Shown in pieces: positions 43,170 through 50,570 of a stretch of 57,970 nucleotides of DNA (position 1 is its first letter; each line of letters opens with the position of its first letter). The notes under the pieces were generated by a model. It ran no database searches. It was not told where the DNA came from and was given only the letters and a program-made list of their open reading frames with translations. This DNA is from Nocardia lijiangensis NBRC 108240. GTDB lineage: Bacteria > Actinomycetota > Actinomycetes > Mycobacteriales > Mycobacteriaceae. The stretch is taken from the NCBI RefSeq assembly GCF_001613045.1, contig NZ_BDBP01000070.1:1-57970 (forward strand), given 5' to 3'. A program made the translations under genes and the position numbers.

Positions 43170-45028
43170 CCCGCCGTCACCGGTGCGGTCGGTGCGGTCC
43201 TGGCGGCGGTCGCATAACGGTCGTTGATCCGCGCGGCGCCCCAGGACAGGGCGCCGATCAGGATCAGGCTGCACACCAGCACGACCAGCGAGGCCGCGCC
43301 GAACAGCCAGGCCGGGTGGTCGAAGGAACGCTCCCGCTGAAGCACCGTGATCTCGGCGACGAACGGGCGGGTGAACTCCGGCGGCGCGGCCACCTCCGCG
43401 GCGCCGATGCCGGCGTCGTAGGGCATGAAGATCGGCAGCGCGGTCAGCATGCGGCCGTCCTGCACACGCAGCACGGTCTTCCAGGTGCCGTGCGCCGGAA
43501 CAGGTTCGGTCGAGACGTAGTGTCCGTCGCCGACGCGCCGCAGCTGGTCGATGACCAGGCCCCGGCCGGGGCTGTCCGACCCGGCACCGCCCTGCCAGGC
43601 CAGGATCTGCACCCATTCGGGATCGGAGCCGACCAGATCCGCCGGATCGAGCCGCACGTCGGCGGTCACCATGCGGCCGCCGTCGACGGGCTCGGCGTCG
43701 CGCAGCGTGACCGTGGCGCTCGCCTGGTCCGGGACACGGATGAGCAGGCCGTTGGTCGTGGCGGCGGCGACGATCAACACCGCGGCGACCATGATGGCGC
43801 GGCGCACCGGCGGGCGCGGCAGCGGCTCGCCGCGCAGCACCGTGCCGAGCAGTGCGCCGACGACGCCGCCCGCGATACCGGTGGGCACGCTCATCGCCAG
43901 CAGTTCCGGCCACATCGCCGCGGGCCACGGATCGACGAATACGGCCTCGACCCACAGGGATTCGAGCCAGACGCCGACGGTGGCCACCGCGAAGCCCGCC
44001 ACCGCGCCCCACCACAGCGGCTTGCGCGCCAACGGGAGCAGGGCGACCAGCTCCACGACCACGGCGGCGCCGAGGTAGAGCGGGAACACGTTGCGCGGCG
44101 CGTCGATGATCGGCCCGCCGACCAGGAAGGCCACCACGCCGCGCACCACCGCGGCGAAGCCGACCACCACGAAGGTGCTGAACGCGCCGAGCGTCGCACG
44201 GGCGGCGACCAACGTGATCGTCGCCGCCGCGACGATCAGCATCGGCTGCAGGACCAGCCGGAACTGCTCGACACCGAAATCGAACTCCACCTGGAACACC
44301 GAGAGGCCGATGATCAGGCCGCCGAACGCGAACGCGCGCAGCATCCAGATCAGACGGCCGTCCGCGCGGTCCGGATCCGGCCGGTTACGGCCGCCCTCGA
44401 ATTCCAGCAGCAGCACCCCGACCAGGGACAGGCCCGCGCCGCCGATCAGCATGAGGTGCGTGGGTCCCCACAGCGTGACGTCCTGGCCGAACATCCGGTG
44501 CCAGATGTCGTCGAGCGGAAACCCGATGAGCGCGTAGAGGCCCGCGCCCGCGATGAGGACGCCGCCGACGGGTGCGTACCAGGTGCGCGTGATCCGCACC
44601 GCCGCCGCGCCCGGCTTCTCGTCCAAGGGCAGCACGATCGCCAGCATTCCGGCCGTGAACAGGAAGAACAGGCCGGCCAGGATGAAGTAGTGCGCCGGGT
44701 TGGCCAGCGGCCCTTCGTCGCGGCCGTTGCCCACGTGCAGGCTGACGTCCCAGATGAAGCCGAGCAGTGCGGTGAGGATGGTGGCCAGGAACATCACGAT
44801 GGGCAAAGCCACCCAGCCGGGCCGGTTGAAGACGGCGCCGATGCGGTCGGCCGCGGCGCCGAGCCAGGTGATGCGCCGCGTCCGGTGCAGATACCCGACC
44901 CACAGCAGCGCCAACGCGATCAGGCCCGCGGAGCCGGTCATGATCGCCACCTGATCCAACGCCGCGCCGCCGCCCTCGGTGCCGGGCGCGGCGAGCCGTC
45001 CTATCGCTTCGTGGATCGTGCCGGACAC
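43166..45028 (-). CDS. Large polytopic membrane protein with duplicated Asp/His motif
   Basis: 620 residues from the GTG at 45028, chosen because GGAGG lies 5 nt upstream; the GTG at 45046 lacks an SD. About a dozen membrane helices are followed by an extracellular beta domain (about 420-580, with AHGTWKTVLRVQDGR and ALPIFMPYD) and a last helix. Two aligned segments repeat: ALLGF-x2-D94-x3-H98-x4-R-D104-x6-P-x-H113 and ALIGF-x2-D173-x3-H177-x5-D183-x5-P-x-H191. Each runs from the end of one helix through a loop to the start of the next. The pattern recalls the PmoC site of particulate methane monooxygenase. It is the first gene of the four-gene operon. Function unknown. Confidence 0.75.
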   Translation of the reverse strand: MSGTIHEAIGRLAAPGTEGGGAALDQVAIMTGSAGLIALALLWVGYLHRTRRITWLGAAADRIGAVFNRPGWVALPIVMFLATILTALLGFIWDVSLHVGNGRDEGPLANPAHYFILAGLFFLFTAGMLAIVLPLDEKPGAAAVRITRTWYAPVGGVLIAGAGLYALIGFPLDDIWHRMFGQDVTLWGPTHLMLIGGAGLSLVGVLLLEFEGGRNRPDPDRADGRLIWMLRAFAFGGLIIGLSVFQVEFDFGVEQFRLVLQPMLIVAAATITLVAARATLGAFSTFVVVGFAAVVRGVVAFLVGGPIIDAPRNVFPLYLGAAVVVELVALLPLARKPLWWGAVAGFAVATVGVWLESLWVEAVFVDPWPAAMWPELLAMSVPTGIAGGVVGALLGTVLRGEPLPRPPVRRAIMVAAVLIVAAATTNGLLIRVPDQASATVTLRDAEPVDGGRMVTADVRLDPADLVGSDPEWVQILAWQGGAGSDSPGRGLVIDQLRRVGDGHYVSTEPVPAHGTWKTVLRVQDGRMLTALPIFMPYDAGIGAAEVAAPPEFTRPFVAEITVLQRERSFDHPAWLFGAASLVVLVCSLILIGALSWGAARINDRYATAARTAPTAPVTAG

Positions 45029-45071
45029 GAGAACCTCCAACCGCACTGAGTTTACACTCGTCGCCTCTTGA

Positions 45072-45095
45072 TGTTACGAACGGTAGCACATAATA
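45072..45095 (-). promoter_or_regulatory. Promoter and operator of the cupredoxin membrane operon
   Basis: On the minus strand a -10 TATTAT (plus 45090-45095) is followed by the near-palindrome TGCTAC-N5-GTAACA (plus 45072-45088, one mismatch), which would cover the start site. This suggests repression by an unidentified regulator, perhaps metal-responsive. Confidence 0.4.
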
Positions 45096-45380
45096 GAGAC
45101 CGTGTGGTGTGCTTGCTGAGCTGCGCCAATGGTGGGCAGTTCGGACCGCATTCCGTCGATGCTGGAACGGGCGTCGCATGCGTCGCGAGGGGTGGCGCGT
45201 GCGACGTCGTCCGTCCGTCTTCGGAGTACGACTGTTCACCAGTCTGATGTGATGCCGCTCATAGGCCGAATGCCCGGTCGCGGCGCGGAATCTCGCGCCC
45301 GTGACGACGGGTTTCCGCGCCGGGAAACCGGACACACCCCGAGTGGAACGACAACGCCGCGAGGGTGAGAGGAAAGATCC

Positions 45381-45527
45381 ATGGTTACCCGCGACACGAT
45401 CGCCCAGCTTCGTCAGGACATCACCACGGCCGAGGATTGCAATGATCGCCAGGCGTCCGAACGGTTGCGCGCCGAGCTGGCGGAGGCCTTGCGCGCCATG
45501 GAGCAAGGCGAGGACGACGCAGAGTAG
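45381..45527 (+). CDS. Small charged helical protein
   Basis: 48-residue protein with SD GAGAGGAAAG and ATG 45381. The sequence is highly charged, without prolines, and predicted fully helical: an N-terminal TRDTIAQLRQDITTAEDC and then SERLRAELAEALRAMEQGED. I know no family. Codon use and the SD support a real gene. It is divergent from the membrane operon, with about 285 bp between them (45096-45380) in which I see no other feature. Confidence 0.6.
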   Translation: MVTRDTIAQLRQDITTAEDCNDRQASERLRAELAEALRAMEQGEDDAE

Positions 45528-45618
45528 GGCCGCCCGCCGGGTGATCCGGCGCGTATGCGTCTCCCGAGTTCGGCCGCGCCCGGGGATCGCCGGGTGCGGT
45601 GGGCTCTCGCGCCCGGTT

Positions 45619-45660
45619 GGTATTTAAATACCGTTGGCGCTACGCTGGTATAAAAATACC
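45619..45660 (+). promoter_or_regulatory. Two XRE operators around the promoter of the M24 gene
   Basis: GGTATTTAAATACC (45619-45632), identical to the core of the XRE autoregulatory site, and GGTATAAAAATACC (45647-45660) flank the -10 TACGCT (45641-45646). Their centres are 28 bp apart. Binding would block transcription of the gene at 45734. Confidence 0.65.
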
Positions 45661-45733
45661 GGTCGATGGCGCTTCGGCGCGCCCCGGCGGTCGGGTTCGG
45701 TCCGGTAGTGGAACCGGTGCAGTGGAGGTCGGA

Positions 45734-46501
45734 ATGGTGGAGTTGAAGTCGCCCGCGGAGATCGCTCGAATGCGAGTGGCCGGGGAGTTCGTCGCGGACG
45801 TGCTCGCCGAGCTACGCACCCGGGCGCGGGTCGGTGTCAACCTGCTGGACCTGGAAGCCTATGTGCGCGAACGCATCCGGGAGCGCGGTGCGGTCTCGTG
45901 CTATTGGGACTACGCGCCGTCGTTCGGGCGCGGCCCGTTCCGGAACACGGTGTGCCTGTCCGTGAACGATGCCGTGCTGCACGGCCTTCCGTTCGACTAC
46001 GTCCTGCGCGACGGTGACGTGCTGAGCATCGACCTCGCGGTCGGTGTCGACGGGTGGGTGGCGGATTCGGCGATCACGGTGATCGTCGGGACGGCGGCGG
46101 AAGCGGACCTGCGGCTGGTGCGTGCCACCGAGGAGGCGCTGGCGGCGGCCATCGCGGTGGCGGTGCCTGGCAATCGCCTCGGCGATCTCTCCGCGGCCAT
46201 CGAGGCGGTGGCCCGCTCCTACGGCTATCCGGTCAACACCGAGTTCGGCGGGCACGGTATCGGGCGCACGATGCACGAGGACCCGCATGTGTCGAACGTG
46301 GGCCGCCCCGGACGCGGCTATGCGCTGCGACCCGGGCTGACCATCGCCATCGAGCCGTGGTTCGCCCGCACCACCGACCGTATCTACACCGACCCCGACG
46401 GCTGGACCATCCGCTCCGCCGACGGTTCGCGCACCGCGCATTCCGAGCACACCGTCGCCGTCACGGCCGACGGGCCGCTGGTGCTGACCCGCGCGGCCTG
46501 A
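45734..46501 (+). CDS. map: Type I methionine aminopeptidase-like M24 protein
   Basis: 255-residue metallopeptidase that would remove N-terminal Met. The metal ligands are present: D in VLSIDLAVG, D in WVADSAITV, H in GGHGIGRTMHEDPHV, E in IAIEPWF and E in AHSEHTVAV. GGAGG five nt before the ATG is a strong SD. The 70-100 nt leader carries two XRE operators, so unlike a housekeeping map it appears to be regulated. An extra, conditionally expressed isozyme is likely. Confidence 0.88.
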   Translation: MVELKSPAEIARMRVAGEFVADVLAELRTRARVGVNLLDLEAYVRERIRERGAVSCYWDYAPSFGRGPFRNTVCLSVNDAVLHGLPFDYVLRDGDVLSIDLAVGVDGWVADSAITVIVGTAAEADLRLVRATEEALAAAIAVAVPGNRLGDLSAAIEAVARSYGYPVNTEFGGHGIGRTMHEDPHVSNVGRPGRGYALRPGLTIAIEPWFARTTDRIYTDPDGWTIRSADGSRTAHSEHTVAVTADGPLVLTRAA

Positions 46502-46517
46502 CGGAATCCGTTTCGGT

Positions 46518-47234
46518 TCAGTGCGTTTCGGCCAACCACCGCTCGAGGTCGGCGCCCGCGCCGAGCTCGGCGGCCACCGCCGCGCGATCCTCGGCCGAGA
46601 GTTCCAGCGCACGCACTTCGTCCCGGTATCGGGCGGCGCGCTCCGGGTCCTCCGCGGCGACGGCGATCTCGGCGAGCATGGCCAGCGCCCGCGCGCGCTC
46701 CACCGGTGCGGCGGTGGCGGCGAAGCGGCCGAGGCCCACTTCGAGCACGCGCGCTGCCGCCCTGTCGTCGTTCTTGAAATCGCGCAGGATTCGCGCGTTG
46801 TCGAGGACTCTCGCGAGATCCTCCAGGTCGCTCGAGCCGCCGTACTCGAGCTTCGCGGGTTCGTTGCGCTGGATGAACAGCAGGGTATTGCCGTCGAGGT
46901 CGACGAGAGTGAAGCGGCTCTGTCCGGGGCGGAAACGAGTGATGCGCGGACGGCCCTTGGCAGGCACCTTGCCGAAGGCGGCGCGCAACGCGGCGGTGAA
47001 CTCGCGGTGGCGCGCGGCCACGTCGTCGACCATCACCAGGCACCCGACCTGCTCCGGCGGCGGCTCGAAGCCCTGGGGCGAGTTGAAATGCACAGGGCAG
47101 CCATGGAATTCCAGCGCGAGATAGACGTAGGGGCGGGTCTGTTCGTGGGTCACCGTGTAGCCGAGGGCCCGGTAGAAGTCGAGGGTGGTGGCCGGTGACG
47201 CGGTCCAGAGCACCGGGACCGGGAAGTCGTCCAT
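46518..47234 (-). CDS. VOC (glyoxalase/bleomycin-resistance fold) protein with helical C-terminal extension
   Basis: 238 residues. The N-terminal VOC domain (about 1-125) runs from VPVLWTASPATTLDFYRALGYTV to FTLVDLDGNTLLFIQR. The C-terminal 110 residues are helical and repeat-like (ARALAMLAEIAVAAEDPERAARYRDEV), possibly TPR-like. ATG 47234 has GGAGG eight nt upstream. The divergent PadR gene and two TCAAATTTGA sites suggest PadR control. It might bind or inactivate a small toxic compound. Confidence 0.8.
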   Translation of the reverse strand: MDDFPVPVLWTASPATTLDFYRALGYTVTHEQTRPYVYLALEFHGCPVHFNSPQGFEPPPEQVGCLVMVDDVAARHREFTAALRAAFGKVPAKGRPRITRFRPGQSRFTLVDLDGNTLLFIQRNEPAKLEYGGSSDLEDLARVLDNARILRDFKNDDRAAARVLEVGLGRFAATAAPVERARALAMLAEIAVAAEDPERAARYRDEVRALELSAEDRAAVAAELGAGADLERWLAETH

Positions 47235-47255
47235 GAGTCGTTCCTCCGACACTAG

Positions 47256-47309
47256 TCAAATTTGATTACCGCAACGCTAGGTGCGTTCGCTCGCGGAAGT
47301 CAAATTTGA
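47256..47309. promoter_or_regulatory. Twin PadR operators
   Basis: AGTCAAATTTGA occurs twice (palindromic core TCAAATTTGA at 47256-47265 and 47300-47309), 44 bp apart. The second copy abuts TAGCAT (47311-47316), the probable -10 of the PadR gene; the first overlaps the VOC promoter. Confidence 0.6.
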
Positions 47310-47352
47310 GTAGCATGGGTCGTTCATTGCGGCAGGGAGAAAGGAACCGTGC

Positions 47353-47901
47353 GTGGCGGCCGTGCGTCTGCTCGTCCTCGGGGTGATCCGCAGCAGGCAA
47401 CCGGCCCACGGTTATGCCGTGCGGCGCGAGCTGCTGTCGTGGCGGGCCGAAACCTGGACGAACGTCAAGCCGGGCTCGATCTACCACGCGCTCAAACAGC
47501 TGGCGCAGGAAGGGAAGCTGCGGGCGCTCGGCACCGAGGACAGCGACCAGGGTCCCGGCCGGACGCTGTTCGAACTCACCGAGGCCGGTGAGGCCGAGTT
47601 CCGCAGGCTCATGGACGCCGCGCTGGTGAGCATCGACATGGAAGAACTCGGCGCCGCGATCGCTTTCATGGATGCGCTGCCGCGCGCGCACGTCATCGCC
47701 AAACTGGGGGAGCAGCGGCGCAACGCGGCCGCGGTCCGCGACGACCTGCTGGCCATGATCCCGACCTTCCCCGGCCGCTACGAGGCGCCGCACATGCCCG
47801 ATCTGCTCGAGCTGTGGAGCGGCGTGTTCGACAACCTGACCCGGTGGACCGACGGACTGCTCGCCCGCCTGGAGGCGGGCGACTACCGCATGCCGGAGTG
47901 A
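47353..47901 (+). CDS. PadR family transcriptional regulator
   Basis: 182-residue repressor. The winged helix (about 4-85) includes LLVLGVIRSRQPAHGYAVRRELLSW, NVKPGSIYHALKQLAQEGKL and LFELTEAGEAEF. The C-terminal helical domain mediates dimers. The GTG at 47353 has AGAAAGGA upstream. It is divergent from the VOC gene and shares with it two TCAAATTTGA palindromes, so it probably controls both genes. Confidence 0.87.
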   Translation: MAAVRLLVLGVIRSRQPAHGYAVRRELLSWRAETWTNVKPGSIYHALKQLAQEGKLRALGTEDSDQGPGRTLFELTEAGEAEFRRLMDAALVSIDMEELGAAIAFMDALPRAHVIAKLGEQRRNAAAVRDDLLAMIPTFPGRYEAPHMPDLLELWSGVFDNLTRWTDGLLARLEAGDYRMPE

Positions 47902-47953
47902 TCTACTCGCGCTGCTCTCGCACCCCCGCCGCGCCCGCGGATACGCTGTGATC

Positions 47954-48340
47954 ATGACGAACTCGCTCGGGGACGCAGGCTCCGCCGACTACGTGCAGCT
48001 GACGACCTACCGCAAGGACGGCACGCCTGTCGGAACGCCGGTGTGGGCGGTCGCCGACGGCGGCAAGCTGTACATCTGGACGGAGACCGACAGCTGGAAG
48101 GTCAAGCGGCTGCGCCGGAATCCCGCCTGCACCGTGCAGGCGTGCGACGCCAGAGGTAAGCGGGTGCGCGGGGCCGTCGTCGCGGGCACGGGGCGTGTGC
48201 TGGACGCCGACGGTACCGAAGGCGTACGCAAGTTGCTGCGCAAGAAGTACTGGCTGCTGGGACCGCTGCTCATCCTCGGCAGCACTCTGCGCAGGGGCAA
48301 GGCGGGCACGATCGGCATCGAGTTCACCCCCGACGCCTGA
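47954..48340 (+). CDS. PPOX-class F420-dependent flavoprotein-like protein
   Basis: 128-residue split beta-barrel protein (pyridoxamine-oxidase-like). It has YVQLTTYRKDGTPVGTPVWAV, LYIWTETDSWKVKRLRRNP and GTGRVLDADG, characteristic of Rv-type F420-dependent PPOX proteins. The C-terminal LLGPLLILGSTLRRGKAGTIGIEF is typical of the same subgroup. TACGCT six nt before the ATG supports a leaderless start at 47954 rather than the GTG at 47948. The cofactor and substrate are inferred. Confidence 0.8.
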   Translation: MTNSLGDAGSADYVQLTTYRKDGTPVGTPVWAVADGGKLYIWTETDSWKVKRLRRNPACTVQACDARGKRVRGAVVAGTGRVLDADGTEGVRKLLRKKYWLLGPLLILGSTLRRGKAGTIGIEFTPDA

Positions 48341-48562
48341 CCGGCGCCGCCCGTCTCCGGCCCGGGCACACTCGGCGCGGAAGCGAGGTTAGCGGATTCG
48401 GCTGAATGCCCGGTAAGTCCGGAATAGGCAAGGCGGACACGGGGATTCCGGGGGGACCGGCGGACGCGGCGATCACGGCTCGGCTATTGTTCGTCGGGCA
48501 TACCGGGGTAGTCCCCAGGCGGACACGATGTCTCGACCCTGCCCCGGGGGGAGGGATCGTTC

Positions 48563-49060
48563 ATGACAGCACCGACTCGGCCGCCGCGGGCCTCGCAGCC
48601 CTATCCGGTCGCCGACCACCCGGAAGCCGAAACCACCGACGGCGGTTGGATTTCCGTGTTCGTCGCCGCTCTGGTCGGCGCCGTCGTCATCGCGATCGCC
48701 GGCGTGATCGCCGGTCTCGTGGTGGTCAACCTCCGGGAGAGCACGGTGGCCGACAGCCCCGCGCGGACACCGGCCGCCTCGGCGCCGCTGGCGCAGACCT
48801 CGGCCCCCGCCGCGCCGGTTCGCGCCGTCGACCCACCTGCCCAGCAGCTCGACCAGGTGGACCTACAACGCGGCGTGCAGCTGGTACTCGTCGACTCCTA
48901 CGGCGTGGACGACGTCCGCGACGTCCGCTGCCCCGCGGGCCAGGCCGTCATCGTCGGCGCGACCTTCGACTGCCTCGTGAAGGTCGGCAGCACACAGAAG
49001 TCCGTGGCGGTCACCATCACCGACAGCGACGGCACCTACGAGGTCGGCCGCCCGCACTGA
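48563..49060 (+). CDS. DUF4333 membrane protein, second copy
   Basis: 165-residue single-pass protein with a short Pro-rich cytoplasmic N-terminus, the helix VFVAALVGAVVIAIAGVIAG and an Ala/Pro linker. The extracellular DUF4333 domain has the cysteine pair RCPAGQ...FDCLV and ends TYEVGRPH. It lacks the Gln/Trp repeats of its paralogue at 17551-18279. GGGGGAGGG before the ATG is an SD. A strong terminator follows. Function unknown. Confidence 0.83.
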   Translation: MTAPTRPPRASQPYPVADHPEAETTDGGWISVFVAALVGAVVIAIAGVIAGLVVVNLRESTVADSPARTPAASAPLAQTSAPAAPVRAVDPPAQQLDQVDLQRGVQLVLVDSYGVDDVRDVRCPAGQAVIVGATFDCLVKVGSTQKSVAVTITDSDGTYEVGRPH

Positions 49061-49087
49061 GGCCGGTCGCCACAACGATCCCACCCG

Positions 49088-49121
49088 CACAGGGCCGCTC
49101 CGAGCGCGGAGCGGCCCTGTG
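49088..49121 (+). terminator. Terminator of the second DUF4333 gene
   Basis: A 15-bp perfect stem, CACAGGGCCGCTCCG with loop AGCG, 27 nt after the stop. It lies between convergent genes and can serve both directions. Confidence 0.8.
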
Positions 49122-49160
49122 TCGTAGGTGCGGTGGGTCGTGTGCCGGGTGGGTCGTGTG

Positions 49161-50570
49161 TCAGGTGGCCTGGCTGACCGAGGACATGTGGAAGTCGGGA
49201 ATCCGCAACGGCGGCATGGCAGTCCGGGTGAACCAGTCCTTCCACTCGCGCGGCAACGTGGCCTGGGTCGCGCCCGCCTCGGTGGCCCTGCGCAGCAGAT
49301 CGATCGGGCTCTCGTTGAAACGGAAGTTGTTCACCGCCGCGCTGACTTCGCCGTTCTCCACCAGGTACACGCCGTCCCTGGTGAGACCGGTCAGCAGCAG
49401 ACTGGCCGGATCGACCAAGCGGATGTACCAGAGCGTGGTGAGCAGCAGGCCGCGCTCGGTGCGTGCGATCATCTCGTCCAGGCTCGCCCCGGAACCGCCT
49501 GCGAGCAACAGGTTCTCGCCGGGCACCGTGGCGGGAGCGTTGAACTCCGCGGCCGTGGCGCGCGGATAGACCAGCGATTCGACCACCCCCTCGCGCAGCC
49601 AGTCCACCCGCGTGGCGGGCAGGCCGTTGTCGAAGACCGACAGCGACTCCGACGACGCGGGCGTCGCGACGAACGGGCGATACTCCAACCCCGCCGCGCT
49701 CGGATCGGAGTACAGCGTGAGCGGAATGTCGGTGAGCCGCTCGCCGATTCGAGTGCCGCCCGCGCGAGCGAAGGCGTTGTGCCCCTCCTGTGCGCCTCGG
49801 CCCTCCATCGACCACGCCATGTAGATCATCAAGTCGGCGACCGCCGAGGGCGGCAACAGCGTCTCGTAACGTCCCGCGGGCAGTTCGACGCGCTGCCCCG
49901 ACCAATCCAGGCGGCGGCTCAGCTCGGCGAGCAGGCCCTGGGTGTCGACATCGGTGAAATCGGCGGTGCCGACGCCGACCCAGGCGCTGGCCAGCTCCGC
50001 GCCCGCGCCGCGTTTGCCGTTGATCTCCACCGAACCGGTCGGTTGCACGAAGCGGCGGCGGATGCCGGTGGAGGTGCCGAGCCAGGTGGTGTGCATCTGG
50101 TGATGGGCGAAGCCGTAGAGCAGGTCGGCGCCGTCGAAACCGGCCGACAGGTCGCGGGCCAGATCGGCGAAGACCTCGATGCCCGTGCTGCCGGGGGCCG
50201 CGGCCCAGTCCTCGGCGGCGGCGTCCGATTCCAGCAGCGGCATGGCGTCTTTCGCGGGTTCGGCGGTGCGCGCCGCCTCCTCGCTGGCCCGCACGACCGC
50301 CTCGATCTCGGCGAGCTCGACGCTCGTCGAGCTGACGCTGCCGACCCGGGCCGCATGCGGTCCGTCGCGGAAGATCGACACCACCGCCCAGTCCCGCGAC
50401 ACCGACGAGCCGTTGGTGGTCATCGAATTGCCCGCCCAGCGCAGCGAGGCCTCGTGCGCGTCGGTGACGATCACCATCACCTCGTCGGCGCGGGAGAGCG
50501 CCAGCGCCTTTTCGACGACCTCGCCCGCGGGCGCGACGCCGCGCGCCGTGCCGATGCTCGACTCGCTCAC
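49161..50570 (-). CDS. tldE: TldE/PmbA-like metalloprotease family protein
   Basis: Non-catalytic partner of the TldD/TldE protease, 469 residues, with the TldE N-terminal domain (VIVTDAHEASLRWAGNSMTTNG) and the C-terminal domain with AFARAGGTRIGERLT. It lacks the HExxxH-type zinc motif, as expected. The GTG start overlaps the tldD stop by 4 nt, so both are made together. In other bacteria the pair trims peptide precursors and unstructured peptides; no precursor gene is obvious nearby. Confidence 0.87.
   Translation of the reverse strand: MSESSIGTARGVAPAGEVVEKALALSRADEVMVIVTDAHEASLRWAGNSMTTNGSSVSRDWAVVSIFRDGPHAARVGSVSSTSVELAEIEAVVRASEEAARTAEPAKDAMPLLESDAAAEDWAAAPGSTGIEVFADLARDLSAGFDGADLLYGFAHHQMHTTWLGTSTGIRRRFVQPTGSVEINGKRGAGAELASAWVGVGTADFTDVDTQGLLAELSRRLDWSGQRVELPAGRYETLLPPSAVADLMIYMAWSMEGRGAQEGHNAFARAGGTRIGERLTDIPLTLYSDPSAAGLEYRPFVATPASSESLSVFDNGLPATRVDWLREGVVESLVYPRATAAEFNAPATVPGENLLLAGGSGASLDEMIARTERGLLLTTLWYIRLVDPASLLLTGLTRDGVYLVENGEVSAAVNNFRFNESPIDLLRRATEAGATQATLPREWKDWFTRTAMPPLRIPDFHMSSVSQAT

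Noticed and set aside
43316..45049. A 577-codon plus-strand frame over the polytopic membrane gene
   Set aside because: His/Gln/Arg/Asp-rich antisense shadow with no start signal; the minus-strand frame has membrane helices and an SD.
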